64,000 bases of DNA from the NCBI GenBank assembly GCA_900045905.1, contig FCNS01000008.1:62001-126000 (forward strand), in the 5' to 3' direction. The DNA is from Clostridiales bacterium CHKCI001 (GTDB lineage: Bacteria; Bacillota; Clostridia; Lachnospirales; Lachnospiraceae). Position 1 is the stretch's first letter. The number at the start of each line of letters is the position of its first letter. Shown in pieces: positions 9,508-18,034 of the stretch. The notes beneath the pieces were generated by a model. It saw only the letters and a list, made by a program, of their open reading frames with translations. It was not told where the DNA came from and made no database searches. Made by a program: the position numbers and the translations under genes.

Positions 9508-9532
9508 TGTCACTTTTCCCCACTTTGTCCCA
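9508..9532 (-). promoter_or_regulatory. MraZ-binding boxes
   Basis: On the minus strand the boxes read TGGGA, TGGGG and TGACA at an exact 10-base period (9528-9532, 9518-9522, 9508-9512), each preceded by G. MraZ is known to bind TGGGN direct repeats with 5-base spacers. The third box is degenerate. They sit just downstream of the predicted transcription start, consistent with autorepression. Confidence 0.82.
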
Positions 9533-9544
9533 CTGTCTATTACT

Positions 9545-9573
9545 ATATTAAATGAATTATTCTAAAAGATCAA
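9545..9573 (-). promoter_or_regulatory. dcw operon promoter
   Basis: TTGATC (9568-9573), 17-base spacer, TAATAT (9545-9550). Predicted start near 9538, immediately before the MraZ boxes. Confidence 0.7.
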
Positions 9574-9646
9574 GCCCAAAATGAGAAACATTAAAAAGAA
9601 ATCACATAATGTTCATGAAATTTTTTATAAACAGAATGTTAACATC

Positions 9647-9694
9647 AAAAAAACCTACTCAAAAGTATAATAATATACTTTAAATAGGCTTTTT
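9647..9694 (-). terminator. Intrinsic terminator after lgt
   Basis: On the minus strand, stem halves AAGTATA and TATACTT flanked by CCTA/TAGG pairing are followed by seven T residues. It lies downstream of lgt and upstream of the dcw promoter. Confidence 0.75.
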
Positions 9695-9725
9695 AGAACT
9701 AATATTCGATTGATATTTTCTAATC

Positions 9726-10613
9726 TTATGAATTTGTTTTTCTATTTGGATTTTTTTTCCAAAAATTTACAATTAATACGATTAATGCTGAGACAATTAA
9801 AATTGCTGACAACAACTGAGACACTGCAATTTGTGTTCCAAATAGCTTCAGCTGATCAGTGCGCAATCCTTCAATCCAAAATCTTCCAATTCCATATCCA
9901 ATAAAATAAAGACACATCATTTGTCCATCAAACTTCTTATGCTTTCGCACAATAAGAAGCAAAATCAATACTCCAAGATTCCAAACTGATTCATAAAGAA
10001 AGGTAGGATGCACCTGAATATATTCTACCCCTTCTTTTATAATTGGATTCGCAGCAAAATGTTCTGCCAATTCTTGAGATATCATATTTGGATTTACTAA
10101 ATCTCTGCGGATTTGCATAGCAAATAAGTTATCGGTATATCCTCCGAACGCCTCACAATTTACAAAATTTCCCCAGCGTCCAATAATTTGTCCAGCTACG
10201 AGACCGAATACCGCACAATCCCCAATCTTTCCAATGGACACTTTCCTTTTTTTACAGAATAGAATCATCATACAAACAACTGCAATAATTCCTCCATAAA
10301 TAGCAAGTCCACCTGCACGTAAATTAAATATCTGAATCAAATTATCTTTATAATCATCCCATGCAAAGATAACATAATAGGTCCTCGCCCCAATGATCGC
10401 AGCAAAAATCGTCCAAATCGCAAAATCAGTCATTAAGTCTAAGCTCACATTCTCTTTTTTAGCAATCCAACATGCCAGGCAAATTCCAACTAAAAAACCC
10501 AGTCCCACAATCACTCCATAATATGCAATCGAAAAGCCAAATACGCTAAAATTCTTAGAAATATGAGGTATCTCCAATCCAAGATGAACAAAACTAATAT
10601 CTGGTAAACTCAT
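9726..10613 (-). CDS. lgt: Phosphatidylglycerol--prolipoprotein diacylglyceryl transferase Lgt
   Basis: 295 residues, seven hydrophobic segments. Lgt moves diacylglycerol from phosphatidylglycerol to the lipobox cysteine of prelipoproteins. Landmarks: RAGGLAIYGG and the Lgt signature GRWGNFVNCEAFGG, with the late GRFWIEGLRTD. GGGAGAG lies before the ATG. It appears monocistronic: its own terminator separates it from mraZ, and ychF diverges upstream. Likely clients in this window are the lipoproteins at 21364 and 60667. Confidence 0.97.
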   Translation of the reverse strand: MSLPDISFVHLGLEIPHISKNFSVFGFSIAYYGVIVGLGFLVGICLACWIAKKENVSLDLMTDFAIWTIFAAIIGARTYYVIFAWDDYKDNLIQIFNLRAGGLAIYGGIIAVVCMMILFCKKRKVSIGKIGDCAVFGLVAGQIIGRWGNFVNCEAFGGYTDNLFAMQIRRDLVNPNMISQELAEHFAANPIIKEGVEYIQVHPTFLYESVWNLGVLILLLIVRKHKKFDGQMMCLYFIGYGIGRFWIEGLRTDQLKLFGTQIAVSQLLSAILIVSALIVLIVNFWKKNPNRKTNS

Positions 10614-10698
10614 ATAATCTCTCCCACTTTTAATTTTTCAACCTCATCATAACACAAATAATATAAGAATGCAATTAGATAAGAATTCATTCTTTTTA

Positions 10699-10727
10699 TT
10701 GTATTTAGAAAAAAATTATGATACACT
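10699..10727 (+). promoter_or_regulatory. ychF promoter
   Basis: TTGTAT (10699-10704), 17-base spacer, TACACT (10722-10727), about 40 bases before the ychF ATG. Confidence 0.55.
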
Positions 10728-10765
10728 TATAGCATGTCTAAATGAAATTAGAAAGGATTTTTACC

Positions 10766-11863
10766 ATGAAGTTAGGTATTGTTGGATTACCAAATGTAGG
10801 AAAAAGTACATTGTTTAATTCATTAACAAAAGCTGGTGCAGAATCTGCTAACTATCCATTTTGTACCATTGACCCAAATGTGGGCGTTGTTCAAGTTCCA
10901 GACTTTCGTCTGTCTCTGTTAGCAGATCTCTATCAATCCCGCAAAATCACACCTGCCGTTATCGAGTTTGTAGATATTGCAGGTTTAGTAAAAGGAGCCT
11001 CAAAAGGAGAAGGCCTTGGCAATCAATTTCTAGCCAATATTCGCGAAGTAGATGCTATTGTCCATGTTGTCCGCTGTTTTGATGACCCCAACGTAATTCA
11101 CGTAGATGGGAGCATTGATCCAGTCCGCGATATTGAGACAATCAATTTGGAACTAATCTTTGCAGATCTGGAAGTTTTGGAACGCCGCATTTCTAAAACA
11201 GCCCGCGGTGCAAGAAATGACAAGACTCTTGCCAAAGAATTAGATACATTAAATAAAATTAAATCAATTCTAGAAGATGGAAAACCAGCCAAAACATTTG
11301 TCACAGAAGATGAAGATGAAATTGCATTAGTTGGAGAATTAAATCTTCTTACATCCAAACCAGTTATTTTTGCAGCCAACGTAACCGAGGACGATCTTGC
11401 AGACGATGCAGCATCCAACCCTTATGTACAAAATGTACGAAAATTTGCAAAGGAAGACGGCAGTGAAGTCTTTGTTATTTGTGCTCAAATTGAACAAGAA
11501 ATTTCAGAATTAGATGAAGACGAAAGAAAAATGTTCTTAGAAGAGCTTGGATTAAAAGAATCTGGATTAGAAAAACTGATTACCGCAAGCTATCACATTC
11601 TTGGATTAATCAGCTATTTAACAGCAGGTGAAACAGAAACCAGAGCTTGGACGATTACAAAAGGTACAAAAGCTCCTCAGGCGGCGGGTAAAATTCACTC
11701 TGATTTTGAACGCGGATTTATCCGTGCAGAAGTTGTAAATTATCAGGACTTATTAGATTGTAAGACCTACTCTGCCGCCAAGGAAAAAGGTCTTGTCCGT
11801 TTAGAGGGAAAAGATTACGTTGTACAAGACGGAGACGTTATTTTATTCCGTTTTAACGTATAA
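10766..11863 (+). CDS. ychF: Redox-regulated ATPase YchF (Obg-family)
   Basis: 365 residues from the ATG at 10766 (SD GAAAGGA); a frame opening at 10742 adds eight residues without an SD. Obg-like P-loop NTPase that prefers ATP and binds ribosomes. G1 is GLPNVGKST near the N-terminus and G3 is DIAGLVKGASKGEGLGNQFL. A C-terminal TGS domain follows (EVVNYQDLLDCKTYSAAKEKG, seen near residues 315-340). The following R2 palindrome is positioned to act as its terminator. Confidence 0.97.
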   Translation: MKLGIVGLPNVGKSTLFNSLTKAGAESANYPFCTIDPNVGVVQVPDFRLSLLADLYQSRKITPAVIEFVDIAGLVKGASKGEGLGNQFLANIREVDAIVHVVRCFDDPNVIHVDGSIDPVRDIETINLELIFADLEVLERRISKTARGARNDKTLAKELDTLNKIKSILEDGKPAKTFVTEDEDEIALVGELNLLTSKPVIFAANVTEDDLADDAASNPYVQNVRKFAKEDGSEVFVICAQIEQEISELDEDERKMFLEELGLKESGLEKLITASYHILGLISYLTAGETETRAWTITKGTKAPQAAGKIHSDFERGFIRAEVVNYQDLLDCKTYSAAKEKGLVRLEGKDYVVQDGDVILFRFNV

Positions 11864-11865
11864 TA

Positions 11866-11914
11866 AACAAAAGAAACTTCCACAGGAACTTTCTTTTGCA
11901 TATCACGATAACAA
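11866..11914 (+). repeat. R2 repeat copy a (palindrome, terminator-like)
   Basis: Two bases after the ychF stop: CAAAAGAAACTTCC pairs with GGAACTTTCTTTTG, followed by CATATCACGATAACAA. The stem plus TTTCTTTTG resembles an intrinsic terminator for ychF. This copy is the only one not joined to a second terminator stem. Confidence 0.75.
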
Positions 11915-11931
11915 TAAAGCGAGGGAATACT

Positions 11932-12276
11932 ATGGCAAATTATGACATTTCTAAAATGGAAGAACTAACCGTTACATTAACACTCGATGACGACACAGAG
12001 TTAGAATGTGCAGTTATCACAATTTTCGAAGCAGACGGTCACGATTACATCGCATTACTTCCATTAGAGGGAGAAGACTTTGAAGATGGCTCTGTTTATT
12101 TATATCGTTATGCAGAGGTAGACGGAGAACCAGAACTTCAAAACATCGAAACAGATGAAGAATATGAAATTGTATCTGATGCGTTCGATGAATGGCTCGA
12201 TACACAGGAATATGATGAAATTGTTGATGAAGAAGATCTAGAAGAAGAATTTGAAGATGACTTCGATCAAGAGTAA
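11932..12276 (+). CDS. DUF1292 family protein
   Basis: 114 residues, very acidic (C-terminus rich in D and E). The N-terminal part ELTVTLTLDDDTELECAVI...ADGHDYIALLPLEG matches the DUF1292 fold found in YrzB-like proteins of Firmicutes; function unknown. The start is the ATG at 11932 with GAGGG upstream. A longer frame from 11896 would translate part of the R2 repeat and is rejected. It ends with a strong terminator, so it is probably a single-gene unit downstream of ychF. Confidence 0.85.
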   Translation: MANYDISKMEELTVTLTLDDDTELECAVITIFEADGHDYIALLPLEGEDFEDGSVYLYRYAEVDGEPELQNIETDEEYEIVSDAFDEWLDTQEYDEIVDEEDLEEEFEDDFDQE

Positions 12277-12291
12277 ACATTTCAATGTAAG

Positions 12292-12334
12292 AATCCTCCA
12301 CTTCAAATGTACCGAACACGAAGTGGAGGATTTT
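12292..12334 (+). terminator. Intrinsic terminator after DUF1292 gene
   Basis: AATCCTCCACTTC and GAAGTGGAGGATT form a 13-bp stem followed by TTTTC. Confidence 0.85.
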
Positions 12335-12353
12335 CTATATGCAAAGCGTTCAA

Positions 12354-13535
12354 TTATGTTTCAGTTACTTCAGTTAATTCATTTACATTTCTCAATGAGA
12401 AAAACTCTCGTATTTGACTTTCTTTTGCCACAACAGAACCCTGTGCAAAAAATGGCTTTCCTCCTCCCCTTCCATTTAACTCTGCATTCATATCTTTTAC
12501 AAGTTGTCGCAGGTCTCCATTTACCTGTCCAATTGCATAGCGCATACTTCCATCTCCCACTGGTGAGAAGACAGCACAAATTCCATTACAACATTCCATC
12601 CCTGCTACTGCAAGTCTACGCACAGAATCTGGAGCAAGATTTTCTTTAAAAAGTAATATACTTCCTTTATTTTTTACTTTCTTTGCAATCGCTTCAAACT
12701 CTCTTTCTTCCATTTTCATCACATGCCCTTTTAACTGGAAGTTTTCTTCTGATAGCCGTTTTACTGCATTGGCTATTTTCTGTGGTTTTGCAGAAAGCAT
12801 AACCGAAACCTGCTCATTTTGCGTTTGAAGCATATTTATATAATTTAACACTCGTTTTCCACAAATCATTTCCATACGAACTCCTTGACGAAATTTTTGT
12901 ACAGATAATAATTTAATTATCCCAATTTCGCCGCTATAACTTACGTGAAGCCCACAACAAGCACAGATATCTCCATCAGGAAATGTAACAATACGTACTT
13001 CCCCAGTCAATTCTTTTTTACTTCGGTATGGCAATTGCTTTAACTGTTCTGGAGTTGGAAAGGATATTTCACAATGTTGATTCTTCCATATATAAGCATT
13101 TGCCAGTTGCTCTATTTCTAACATTTGTTCTGTTGTAATCGATCCATTAAAATCAATCGTAACCAGATCGGCTCCCATATGAAACCCTACATTATCATAT
13201 CCAAATTTTTCATGAATTAGACCACTGACAATATGCTCTCCTGAATGCTGCTGCATAAAATCGAAACGGCGCTCCCAATCAATCACTCCATGAACGTTTG
13301 TCCCTACTTCTAATGGACGATCCACATAGTGAATAATCTCTCCATTTTTCTCATGAACTTCTATAACTTGACATTCGCCTAATTTACCAGTATCCCAAGG
13401 CTGTCCTCCTCCTTCAGGATAAAATGCAGTTTGATCTAAAACTACTTCATAGCCCTTTTTTCCAAATTGGCAATCTAATACGTTTGCTTGAAATTCTGTT
13501 TGATATACATTCGTATAAAATAGTTTTTCTGCCAT
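12354..13535 (-). CDS. Alanyl-tRNA editing protein, AlaX-L type (DHHA1 domain)
   Basis: 393 residues. The N-terminal part resembles the AlaRS editing domain: FYPEGGGQPWDTG, the zinc-binding HSGEHI pair of histidines near residue 95, and a later CCGLH giving Cys and His. The C-terminal part is a DHHA1 domain (GGGKPFFAQGS; here GRGGGKPFFAQG). Free-standing AlaX proteins hydrolyse mischarged Ser- or Gly-tRNA(Ala). SD AGGAGG before the ATG. It faces the DUF1292 gene tail to tail. Confidence 0.9.
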   Translation of the reverse strand: MAEKLFYTNVYQTEFQANVLDCQFGKKGYEVVLDQTAFYPEGGGQPWDTGKLGECQVIEVHEKNGEIIHYVDRPLEVGTNVHGVIDWERRFDFMQQHSGEHIVSGLIHEKFGYDNVGFHMGADLVTIDFNGSITTEQMLEIEQLANAYIWKNQHCEISFPTPEQLKQLPYRSKKELTGEVRIVTFPDGDICACCGLHVSYSGEIGIIKLLSVQKFRQGVRMEMICGKRVLNYINMLQTQNEQVSVMLSAKPQKIANAVKRLSEENFQLKGHVMKMEEREFEAIAKKVKNKGSILLFKENLAPDSVRRLAVAGMECCNGICAVFSPVGDGSMRYAIGQVNGDLRQLVKDMNAELNGRGGGKPFFAQGSVVAKESQIREFFSLRNVNELTEVTET

Positions 13536-13578
13536 AGTTTCCTCCTAATGCTTTCACACAAGTAAATTTTTCCTACAC

Positions 13579-13607
13579 AAAAAGTCCTGAAGCAAATGCT
13601 TCAGGAC
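13579..13607 (-). terminator. Terminator of the tRNA operon
   Basis: Perfect 10-bp stem GTCCTGAAGC / GCTTCAGGAC with a four-base loop, followed on the minus strand by TTTTT. Confidence 0.9.
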
Positions 13608-13613
13608 TCACAG

Positions 13614-13687
<74 letters not shown>

Positions 13688-13711
13688 ATATGTCATATGT
13701 ATTTATGACAG

Positions 13712-13784
13712 CTCCCCGAGTAGGACTCGAACCTACGACCCAACGGTTAACAGCCGTTTGCTCTACCGACTGAGCTATCGAGGA
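13712..13784 (-). tRNA. tRNA-Asn (anticodon GTT)
   Basis: 73 bases. Acceptor TCCTCGA pairs with TCGGGGA; anticodon loop CTGTTAA gives GTT; T arm GTAGGTTCGAGTCCTAC. CCA is not encoded. Transcribed before tRNA-Arg in the same unit. Confidence 0.96.
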
Positions 13785-13821
13785 ATATCGTATCAGGACT
13801 CTCTCGCTGACTCCTTGAACT

Positions 13822-13849
13822 ATTATATCAGCTTTTTTTTATTTGTCAA
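13822..13849 (-). promoter_or_regulatory. tRNA operon promoter P2 (proximal)
   Basis: TTGACA (13844-13849), 16-base A-rich spacer, TATAAT (13822-13827). Confidence 0.8.
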
Positions 13850-13912
13850 GCACTTTTTTTACTTTCTGATATCTTATTTGTTGTCTGCGTTTTGTTTCCT
13901 TCAACGATATGT

Positions 13913-13941
13913 ATTATAGCATGTTATAAAAAAAGTGTCAA
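13913..13941 (-). promoter_or_regulatory. tRNA operon promoter P1 (distal)
   Basis: TTGACA (13936-13941), 17-base spacer, TATAAT (13913-13918) with an extended TGC before the -10. Fully consensus, about 90 bases upstream of P2. Tandem strong promoters are typical of stable-RNA operons. Confidence 0.85.
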
Positions 13942-14001
13942 GTACTTTTTTCAAAATTTTCCAGAAATTGTTTTTAAGTTGTTCTTATTTTTCTTAAAAC
14001 T

Positions 14002-14415
14002 TTATTCTTCTTCATCATCAACTGCTACAGCCACGCTAGAAACTGCTGTGGAAACTGCTACAATTACAGCTACTATGATTACAAGACCAATTAAAACAAT
14101 CAGCAATGGAAGAACAGATGACTGGGTACTTGCAGCAGAGGCAGCTGCTTCTTCTTGAACTGTCTCTCCTTGTATCGTTTGAGTTGGGGTTTCTCCTAAT
14201 GTTGTTTCTGCTGGCACCGTTTGGGCTGGGGTTTCTCCTGTTATTGGCTGTACCGTTTGAGCTGATGTTTCTCCTAACGTTGTGGCTGGAGTCTCAGCGG
14301 TTGGTGCAGCAAGATCTGCTGCTCGTCCACTTATTGGAGATAACATAACAAAACTCATCAAGGTTACAAGAATTATCACGCTCTCTATTTTTTTCCATTT
14401 TTTTCCTAAAAACAA
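14002..14415 (-). CDS. Small Pro/Thr-rich secreted or bitopic membrane protein, unknown
   Basis: About 137 residues if started at TTG 14415, which follows GAGGTG at good spacing; a GTG at 14424 overlaps that SD. It has an N-terminal hydrophobic segment ending SGRAADLA (likely signal peptide). Then come about 50 residues built from imperfect units such as GETPAQTV, TTLGETPTQT and ITGETPAQT. A long hydrophobic C-terminal span (LPLLIVLIGLVIIVAVIV) and an acidic DDEEE end follow. No LPxTG motif. I do not recognise a family. The repeated Thr-rich stalk suggests a surface-exposed linker. Orientation divergent from the RluA gene. Confidence 0.6.
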   Translation of the reverse strand: MFLGKKWKKIESVIILVTLMSFVMLSPISGRAADLAAPTAETPATTLGETSAQTVQPITGETPAQTVPAETTLGETPTQTIQGETVQEEAAASAASTQSSVLPLLIVLIGLVIIVAVIVAVSTAVSSVAVAVDDEEE

Positions 14416-14543
14416 TATAATCACCTCATTTTCATTTGCTTCAACAAGTATAACATAGTTTTTAGGAGAGAAAAAGGTTTATTTTCTCTTTTCCTTTTGT
14501 TATACTTAAAAAAATAGATCACTTTATCATAGAAAGGATTTTT

Positions 14544-15440
14544 ATGCGTCGTCAATTTTGTTACCAAATATCTGATTCCTCTTCAGGTCTCAGCATAGAA
14601 CAGTTTTTAAAGCAAAAAGGGTATTCTCATCATATTATTGTTGGATTGCGAAAAGATCCCGAAGGACTCCTGATCAAAGGAGAAAAAGTTTATACGACTC
14701 ATCGACTTCAAGAAAATGAAGTCTTACATGTTTGTATTAATGAGACAACCTCCTCCAAAACAATCATTCCTATGCCTGTTCCATTTTCAATTACCTATGA
14801 AGATGAAGATATTTTAGTTATTAATAAACCATCTAACACTCCTATTCATCCTTCTCAGGGAAACTATGAGAACACATTGGCAAATGGTCTTGCCTATTAT
14901 TTTGCCCAGAAAGATTGTGCTTTCATTTACCGTGCTATTAATCGGCTTGATCGAGACACAACAGGCCTTTTAATCATTGCCAAACATGGACTTAGTGCTG
15001 CCATTTTATCTCGCATGGTGACAGAACACCAAATATCCCGTCACTACCTTGCCATTGTAGATGGAATTCCACCAGAACATGGCATTATTGAAGCTCCAAT
15101 TGCTCGTGTGAATGGTTCTACAATCGAACGATGTGTTGACTTTTCCAACGGAGAGTATGCAAAAACAGAGTTTTGGCATTTAAAAACATTTTCTGATCGT
15201 TCTCTAATCAAGTTAAAATTATCAACTGGACGAACTCACCAAATTCGAGTACACATGAAATACATTCATCATCCACTGCTTGGAGATTTTATTTACAATC
15301 CCGATTATCGTTACATCGAACGCCAAGCGCTACACTCCTATTCCCTAGATTTTAAACATCCTATCACAGAGCAGCCTCTACATTTTACTGCACCACTGCC
15401 TAACGATATGGCAATTGCTTTAAATGAGAATACTAATTAA
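14544..15440 (+). CDS. RluA-family pseudouridine synthase
   Basis: 298 residues. The N-terminal S4-like segment (SIEQFLKQKGYSHHIIVGLRK) is followed by the pseudouridine synthase domain with the RluA signature NRLDRDTTGLLIIAK near residue 133; the Asp is the catalytic nucleophile. Further family segments are ARVNGSTIERC and TGRTHQIRVHMKYI. It isomerises uridine in rRNA or tRNA; the exact site cannot be read from sequence (RluD/YlyB/YjbO-like). SD GAAAGGA before the ATG. Confidence 0.92.
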   Translation: MRRQFCYQISDSSSGLSIEQFLKQKGYSHHIIVGLRKDPEGLLIKGEKVYTTHRLQENEVLHVCINETTSSKTIIPMPVPFSITYEDEDILVINKPSNTPIHPSQGNYENTLANGLAYYFAQKDCAFIYRAINRLDRDTTGLLIIAKHGLSAAILSRMVTEHQISRHYLAIVDGIPPEHGIIEAPIARVNGSTIERCVDFSNGEYAKTEFWHLKTFSDRSLIKLKLSTGRTHQIRVHMKYIHHPLLGDFIYNPDYRYIERQALHSYSLDFKHPITEQPLHFTAPLPNDMAIALNENTN

Positions 15441-15448
15441 AATACTAC

Positions 15449-15497
15449 AAAAAAACGCAGCTCCAATGGCTATTATAGCCACTAAAACCGCATTTTA
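15449..15497. terminator. Probable bidirectional terminator
   Basis: A-run, then an imperfect lower stem, then TGGCTA-TTA-TAGCCA, then GCATTTTATTT. Located between convergent genes (RluA-like on plus, PPK2 on minus). Confidence 0.5.
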
Positions 15498-15700
15498 TTT
15501 ACTATGAAAGTGTCGTCAATGTCCAATCAGGCAGGGGATTTATCCCCTGTGCCGATTAGATATTAGATGACCTGACCCGTATGAGCAAGTAAGATATTCG
15601 CCTGGATTGGGAATACGGGCAGCGATGTCGAAAGTACACAGCACGAAGATATCGACTTTTATATTGTAGTGGTGCTCACAAAGCGAGGATGGAAGTTTTA
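15498..15700 (+). repeat. R1 repeat copy A (full length)
   Basis: Begins TTTACTATGAAAGTGTCGTC. The first hairpin is CAGGGGA-TTTA-TCCCCTG extended by GGC/GCC and AATC/GATT. The middle contains GCCTG/CGGGC and GATGTC ... GATATC around GTACacaGCAC. It ends GGTGCTCACAAAGCGAGG then GGAAGTTTTA. Related copies: B (22731), C (36169), partial D (5384) and E (40699). Lies between convergent genes. Confidence 0.85.
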
Positions 15701-15716
15701 TAACAATTCTCAAACA

Positions 15717-17234
15717 TTATTTATTTGATTTTGCTTTTAACTCTGCTTTTCTTTCCTTTACCTTTTTCTCAATCGCATCTACTACTGTTTCCAAAACTTT
15801 AACACGAGCATAATATTTACTATTTCCTTCTACAATTATCCATGGAGCATATGTCGTAGAAGTACGGAGCAGCATCTCATTTACCGCTACCTCATATTGA
15901 TCCCATTTTTCACGGTTTCTCCAATCTTCATCTGTAATTTTCCATTCTTTTCCTGGAGTCGTCTGACGTTCTTTGAATCGACGTTCCTGTTCATCTTTAT
16001 CAATATGAAGCCAGAACTTAATTATAATTGCACCAGAGTGAGCAATATGTGCTTCCATTTCATTAATTTCCTGATAAGCTCTCTTCCAGTCTGCCTCAGA
16101 ACAAAATCCCTCAATTCTCTCTACCATAACTCGTCCATACCAAGTTCGATCAAAGATAGCAATATGTCCTGCCTTCGGCATATCCTTCCAGAATCTCCAC
16201 AAATAATGATGAACTTTTTCATAATCATTTGGTGCTGCTGTTGGATGAACTGCATAACCTCTTGGGTCTAAATGGCTTGTTAAGCGTTTAATTGCACCAC
16301 CCTTACCTCCTGCATCCCATCCTTCAAACCCAAGTACAACTGGAATACGCAGACGATATAACTCATTATGCAGCATAGAAAGCTTCTTTTGAAGCTTATT
16401 CAATCTTTCCTTATATTCTTCTCTTTCCAAAGACTTACTTAAATCTACTCCAGACAATGCACCCAGTTTAAATTGAGAAGATTCTGATGGGACAACGTTT
16501 TTGACCATTCCTTTTTCAGCCGCTCTGCGATCTAATTCATATTGCAGCCGCTCTGCGACACAAGATATAATCTTTACAGCTGCATATTCCTTATCCGTAG
16601 CTTCTACAATCACCCATGGAGCCATGTCGGTATCCGTTTTTTGCAGCATCTCTTCATTCATTTGCATGTAGCGCTCATACTCTTTATTTCTCTTTAGATC
16701 TTCTGGCGTAACTCTCCATGCAGTTTCCTTTGAATCTAAAAGCTTTTTAAAACGTTTTTTCTGCTCCTCTTTTGAAATATACAAAAATAACTTTATAATT
16801 ACCGTTCCTCCTACAGAAAGCTGTTCCTCAAAAGAAAGAATATCTTGAAATGCCAATGGAATATCACTCTCTTGCGTAATTCCATCGAAGCGATCAGTTA
16901 ATACACGACGGTACCAGCTTCGGTCAAAAATTGCCATTCTACCGTTTGCTGGTGTTTTCGTCCAAAAACGCCAAAGAAACGGTCTCATTTCTTCTTCTTC
17001 ATTCTCTCGCTGAATCGAATATACCTCAAAGCCTCTTGGATCCAAAGGCTGTATAAAACGGTTAATTTGAGTTCCTTTTCCAGATGCTCCTACTCCTTCA
17101 AACACAACCATAATCGGAATTCCTGCTGCTTTACATTTTCTTTGCAATAAGGCAAGTTTTTCACTTTCTGTTTCCAGAATTTCCTTCATTTCCTTTTTTG
17201 ACATCTTTTTGTCGAGATCTACTTTTTCTAACAT
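15717..17234 (-). CDS. pap: Polyphosphate:AMP phosphotransferase (two-domain PPK2)
   Basis: About 505 residues with two tandem PPK2 kinase domains. Walker A: GVGASGKGT near residue 48 and GWDAGGKGG near 307. Walker B/lid: FDRSWYRRV and FDRTWYGRVMVERIEG. Two-domain (class II) PPK2 enzymes use polyphosphate to make ADP from AMP. In such enzymes one domain usually keeps full activity; the second domain here has the more canonical GWDAGGKGG. No clear SD lies before the ATG at 17234 (GTG at 17240 also possible), so the start is uncertain. Confidence 0.9.
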   Translation of the reverse strand: MLEKVDLDKKMSKKEMKEILETESEKLALLQRKCKAAGIPIMVVFEGVGASGKGTQINRFIQPLDPRGFEVYSIQRENEEEEMRPFLWRFWTKTPANGRMAIFDRSWYRRVLTDRFDGITQESDIPLAFQDILSFEEQLSVGGTVIIKLFLYISKEEQKKRFKKLLDSKETAWRVTPEDLKRNKEYERYMQMNEEMLQKTDTDMAPWVIVEATDKEYAAVKIISCVAERLQYELDRRAAEKGMVKNVVPSESSQFKLGALSGVDLSKSLEREEYKERLNKLQKKLSMLHNELYRLRIPVVLGFEGWDAGGKGGAIKRLTSHLDPRGYAVHPTAAPNDYEKVHHYLWRFWKDMPKAGHIAIFDRTWYGRVMVERIEGFCSEADWKRAYQEINEMEAHIAHSGAIIIKFWLHIDKDEQERRFKERQTTPGKEWKITDEDWRNREKWDQYEVAVNEMLLRTSTTYAPWIIVEGNSKYYARVKVLETVVDAIEKKVKERKAELKAKSNK

Positions 17235-17392
17235 ACGCACTCTATTGCCAAAACTTGAAAATCTCCTATAAAACTTATTCTATTTTGCCATTTTACAAGA
17301 TTATTCTATTTGCTTTTTTATTGTACAATGTTCTTAGTCTTGGCATACTCCTTTCTTTTTATTTAATATTTATGAAACATTGTATTTATTTC

Positions 17393-17965
17393 TTATCTAT
17401 AATCAATATCTTCTAATTCTTTTTGTTGTATTACTTCATAATAATATACATCTTCTTTATGAGAACGCAGTACCTTTTTTCCCCCTCGATCTCCAGAGAG
17501 TCCCATTAACTCTTTTCGATATTTCCAGGAAAAGATCACAGGATTTCCAAGTTGTCCTTGAAAAGTAACACAACCAATTCCTTTCCCTGACCACTTCCAT
17601 CCATCCACAAGTCCTCTTACGGTCGCTTCGGTAAGCCATGGCTGATCTCCTACTAGAAATAAATATGCCTGATCCTTTTTTTCAGGAATTGCTTCAATCC
17701 CAAGATGAATGGAAGAAGCAATTCCTCTTTCACTATGAAAGTTTCTCATCACCTTTACATTATTTTCAGTAGCACTCTTCTCGATTTCATCGTATTGAGT
17801 TACCACAATAATATCAGAAAATAATTTAGAACAATTTAAAATAAGCTCTAATGCATACTGATACATTCTTTTATTATCTACTAAATGTGTAAGTTTATTC
17901 TTTCCAAATCGAACACTATTTCCTGCCATTAATAAGATTGCATACAATTGTTGCTGTTCTTCCAT
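17393..17965 (-). CDS. MocA/MobA-like nucleotidyltransferase
   Basis: 190 residues. The N-terminal nucleotide-binding loop LMAGNSVRFGKNKL corresponds to the family LAAGxSxRMGxxK; the metal-binding region is LVGDQPWL and a late GDRGGKKVL resembles the GDxGAR of MocA. MocA-type enzymes attach CMP to molybdopterin; related proteins act on other substrates. No other molybdenum-cofactor gene is nearby, so the substrate is open. The Rossmann-like nucleotidyltransferase fold assignment is secure, the substrate is not. Confidence 0.8.
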   Translation of the reverse strand: MEEQQQLYAILLMAGNSVRFGKNKLTHLVDNKRMYQYALELILNCSKLFSDIIVVTQYDEIEKSATENNVKVMRNFHSERGIASSIHLGIEAIPEKKDQAYLFLVGDQPWLTEATVRGLVDGWKWSGKGIGCVTFQGQLGNPVIFSWKYRKELMGLSGDRGGKKVLRSHKEDVYYYEVIQQKELEDIDYR

Positions 17966-18034
17966 AAATCATTGCAAGCCTTTCTCTACTATAAACAATA
18001 TAAACTATTTCTATTTTTCAATTTTTATCCTATT

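Noticed and set aside
9482-9523. Longer MraZ start
   Set aside because: It would include the SD of the correct start and exceed the family length of about 142 residues.
11896-11931. N-terminal extension of the DUF1292 protein
   Set aside because: Its codons lie in R2 repeat sequence and the next bases; the ATG at 11932 has a good SD and matches family length.
14205-14348. Possible CRISPR-like or tandem DNA repeat
   Set aside because: The repeats are imperfect, without spacers, and encode the GETPAQT units of the membrane protein.
15498-15700. R1 as an insertion sequence or MITE
   Set aside because: No convincing terminal inverted repeats, no target-site duplications and no transposase; kept as an unclassified structured repeat.
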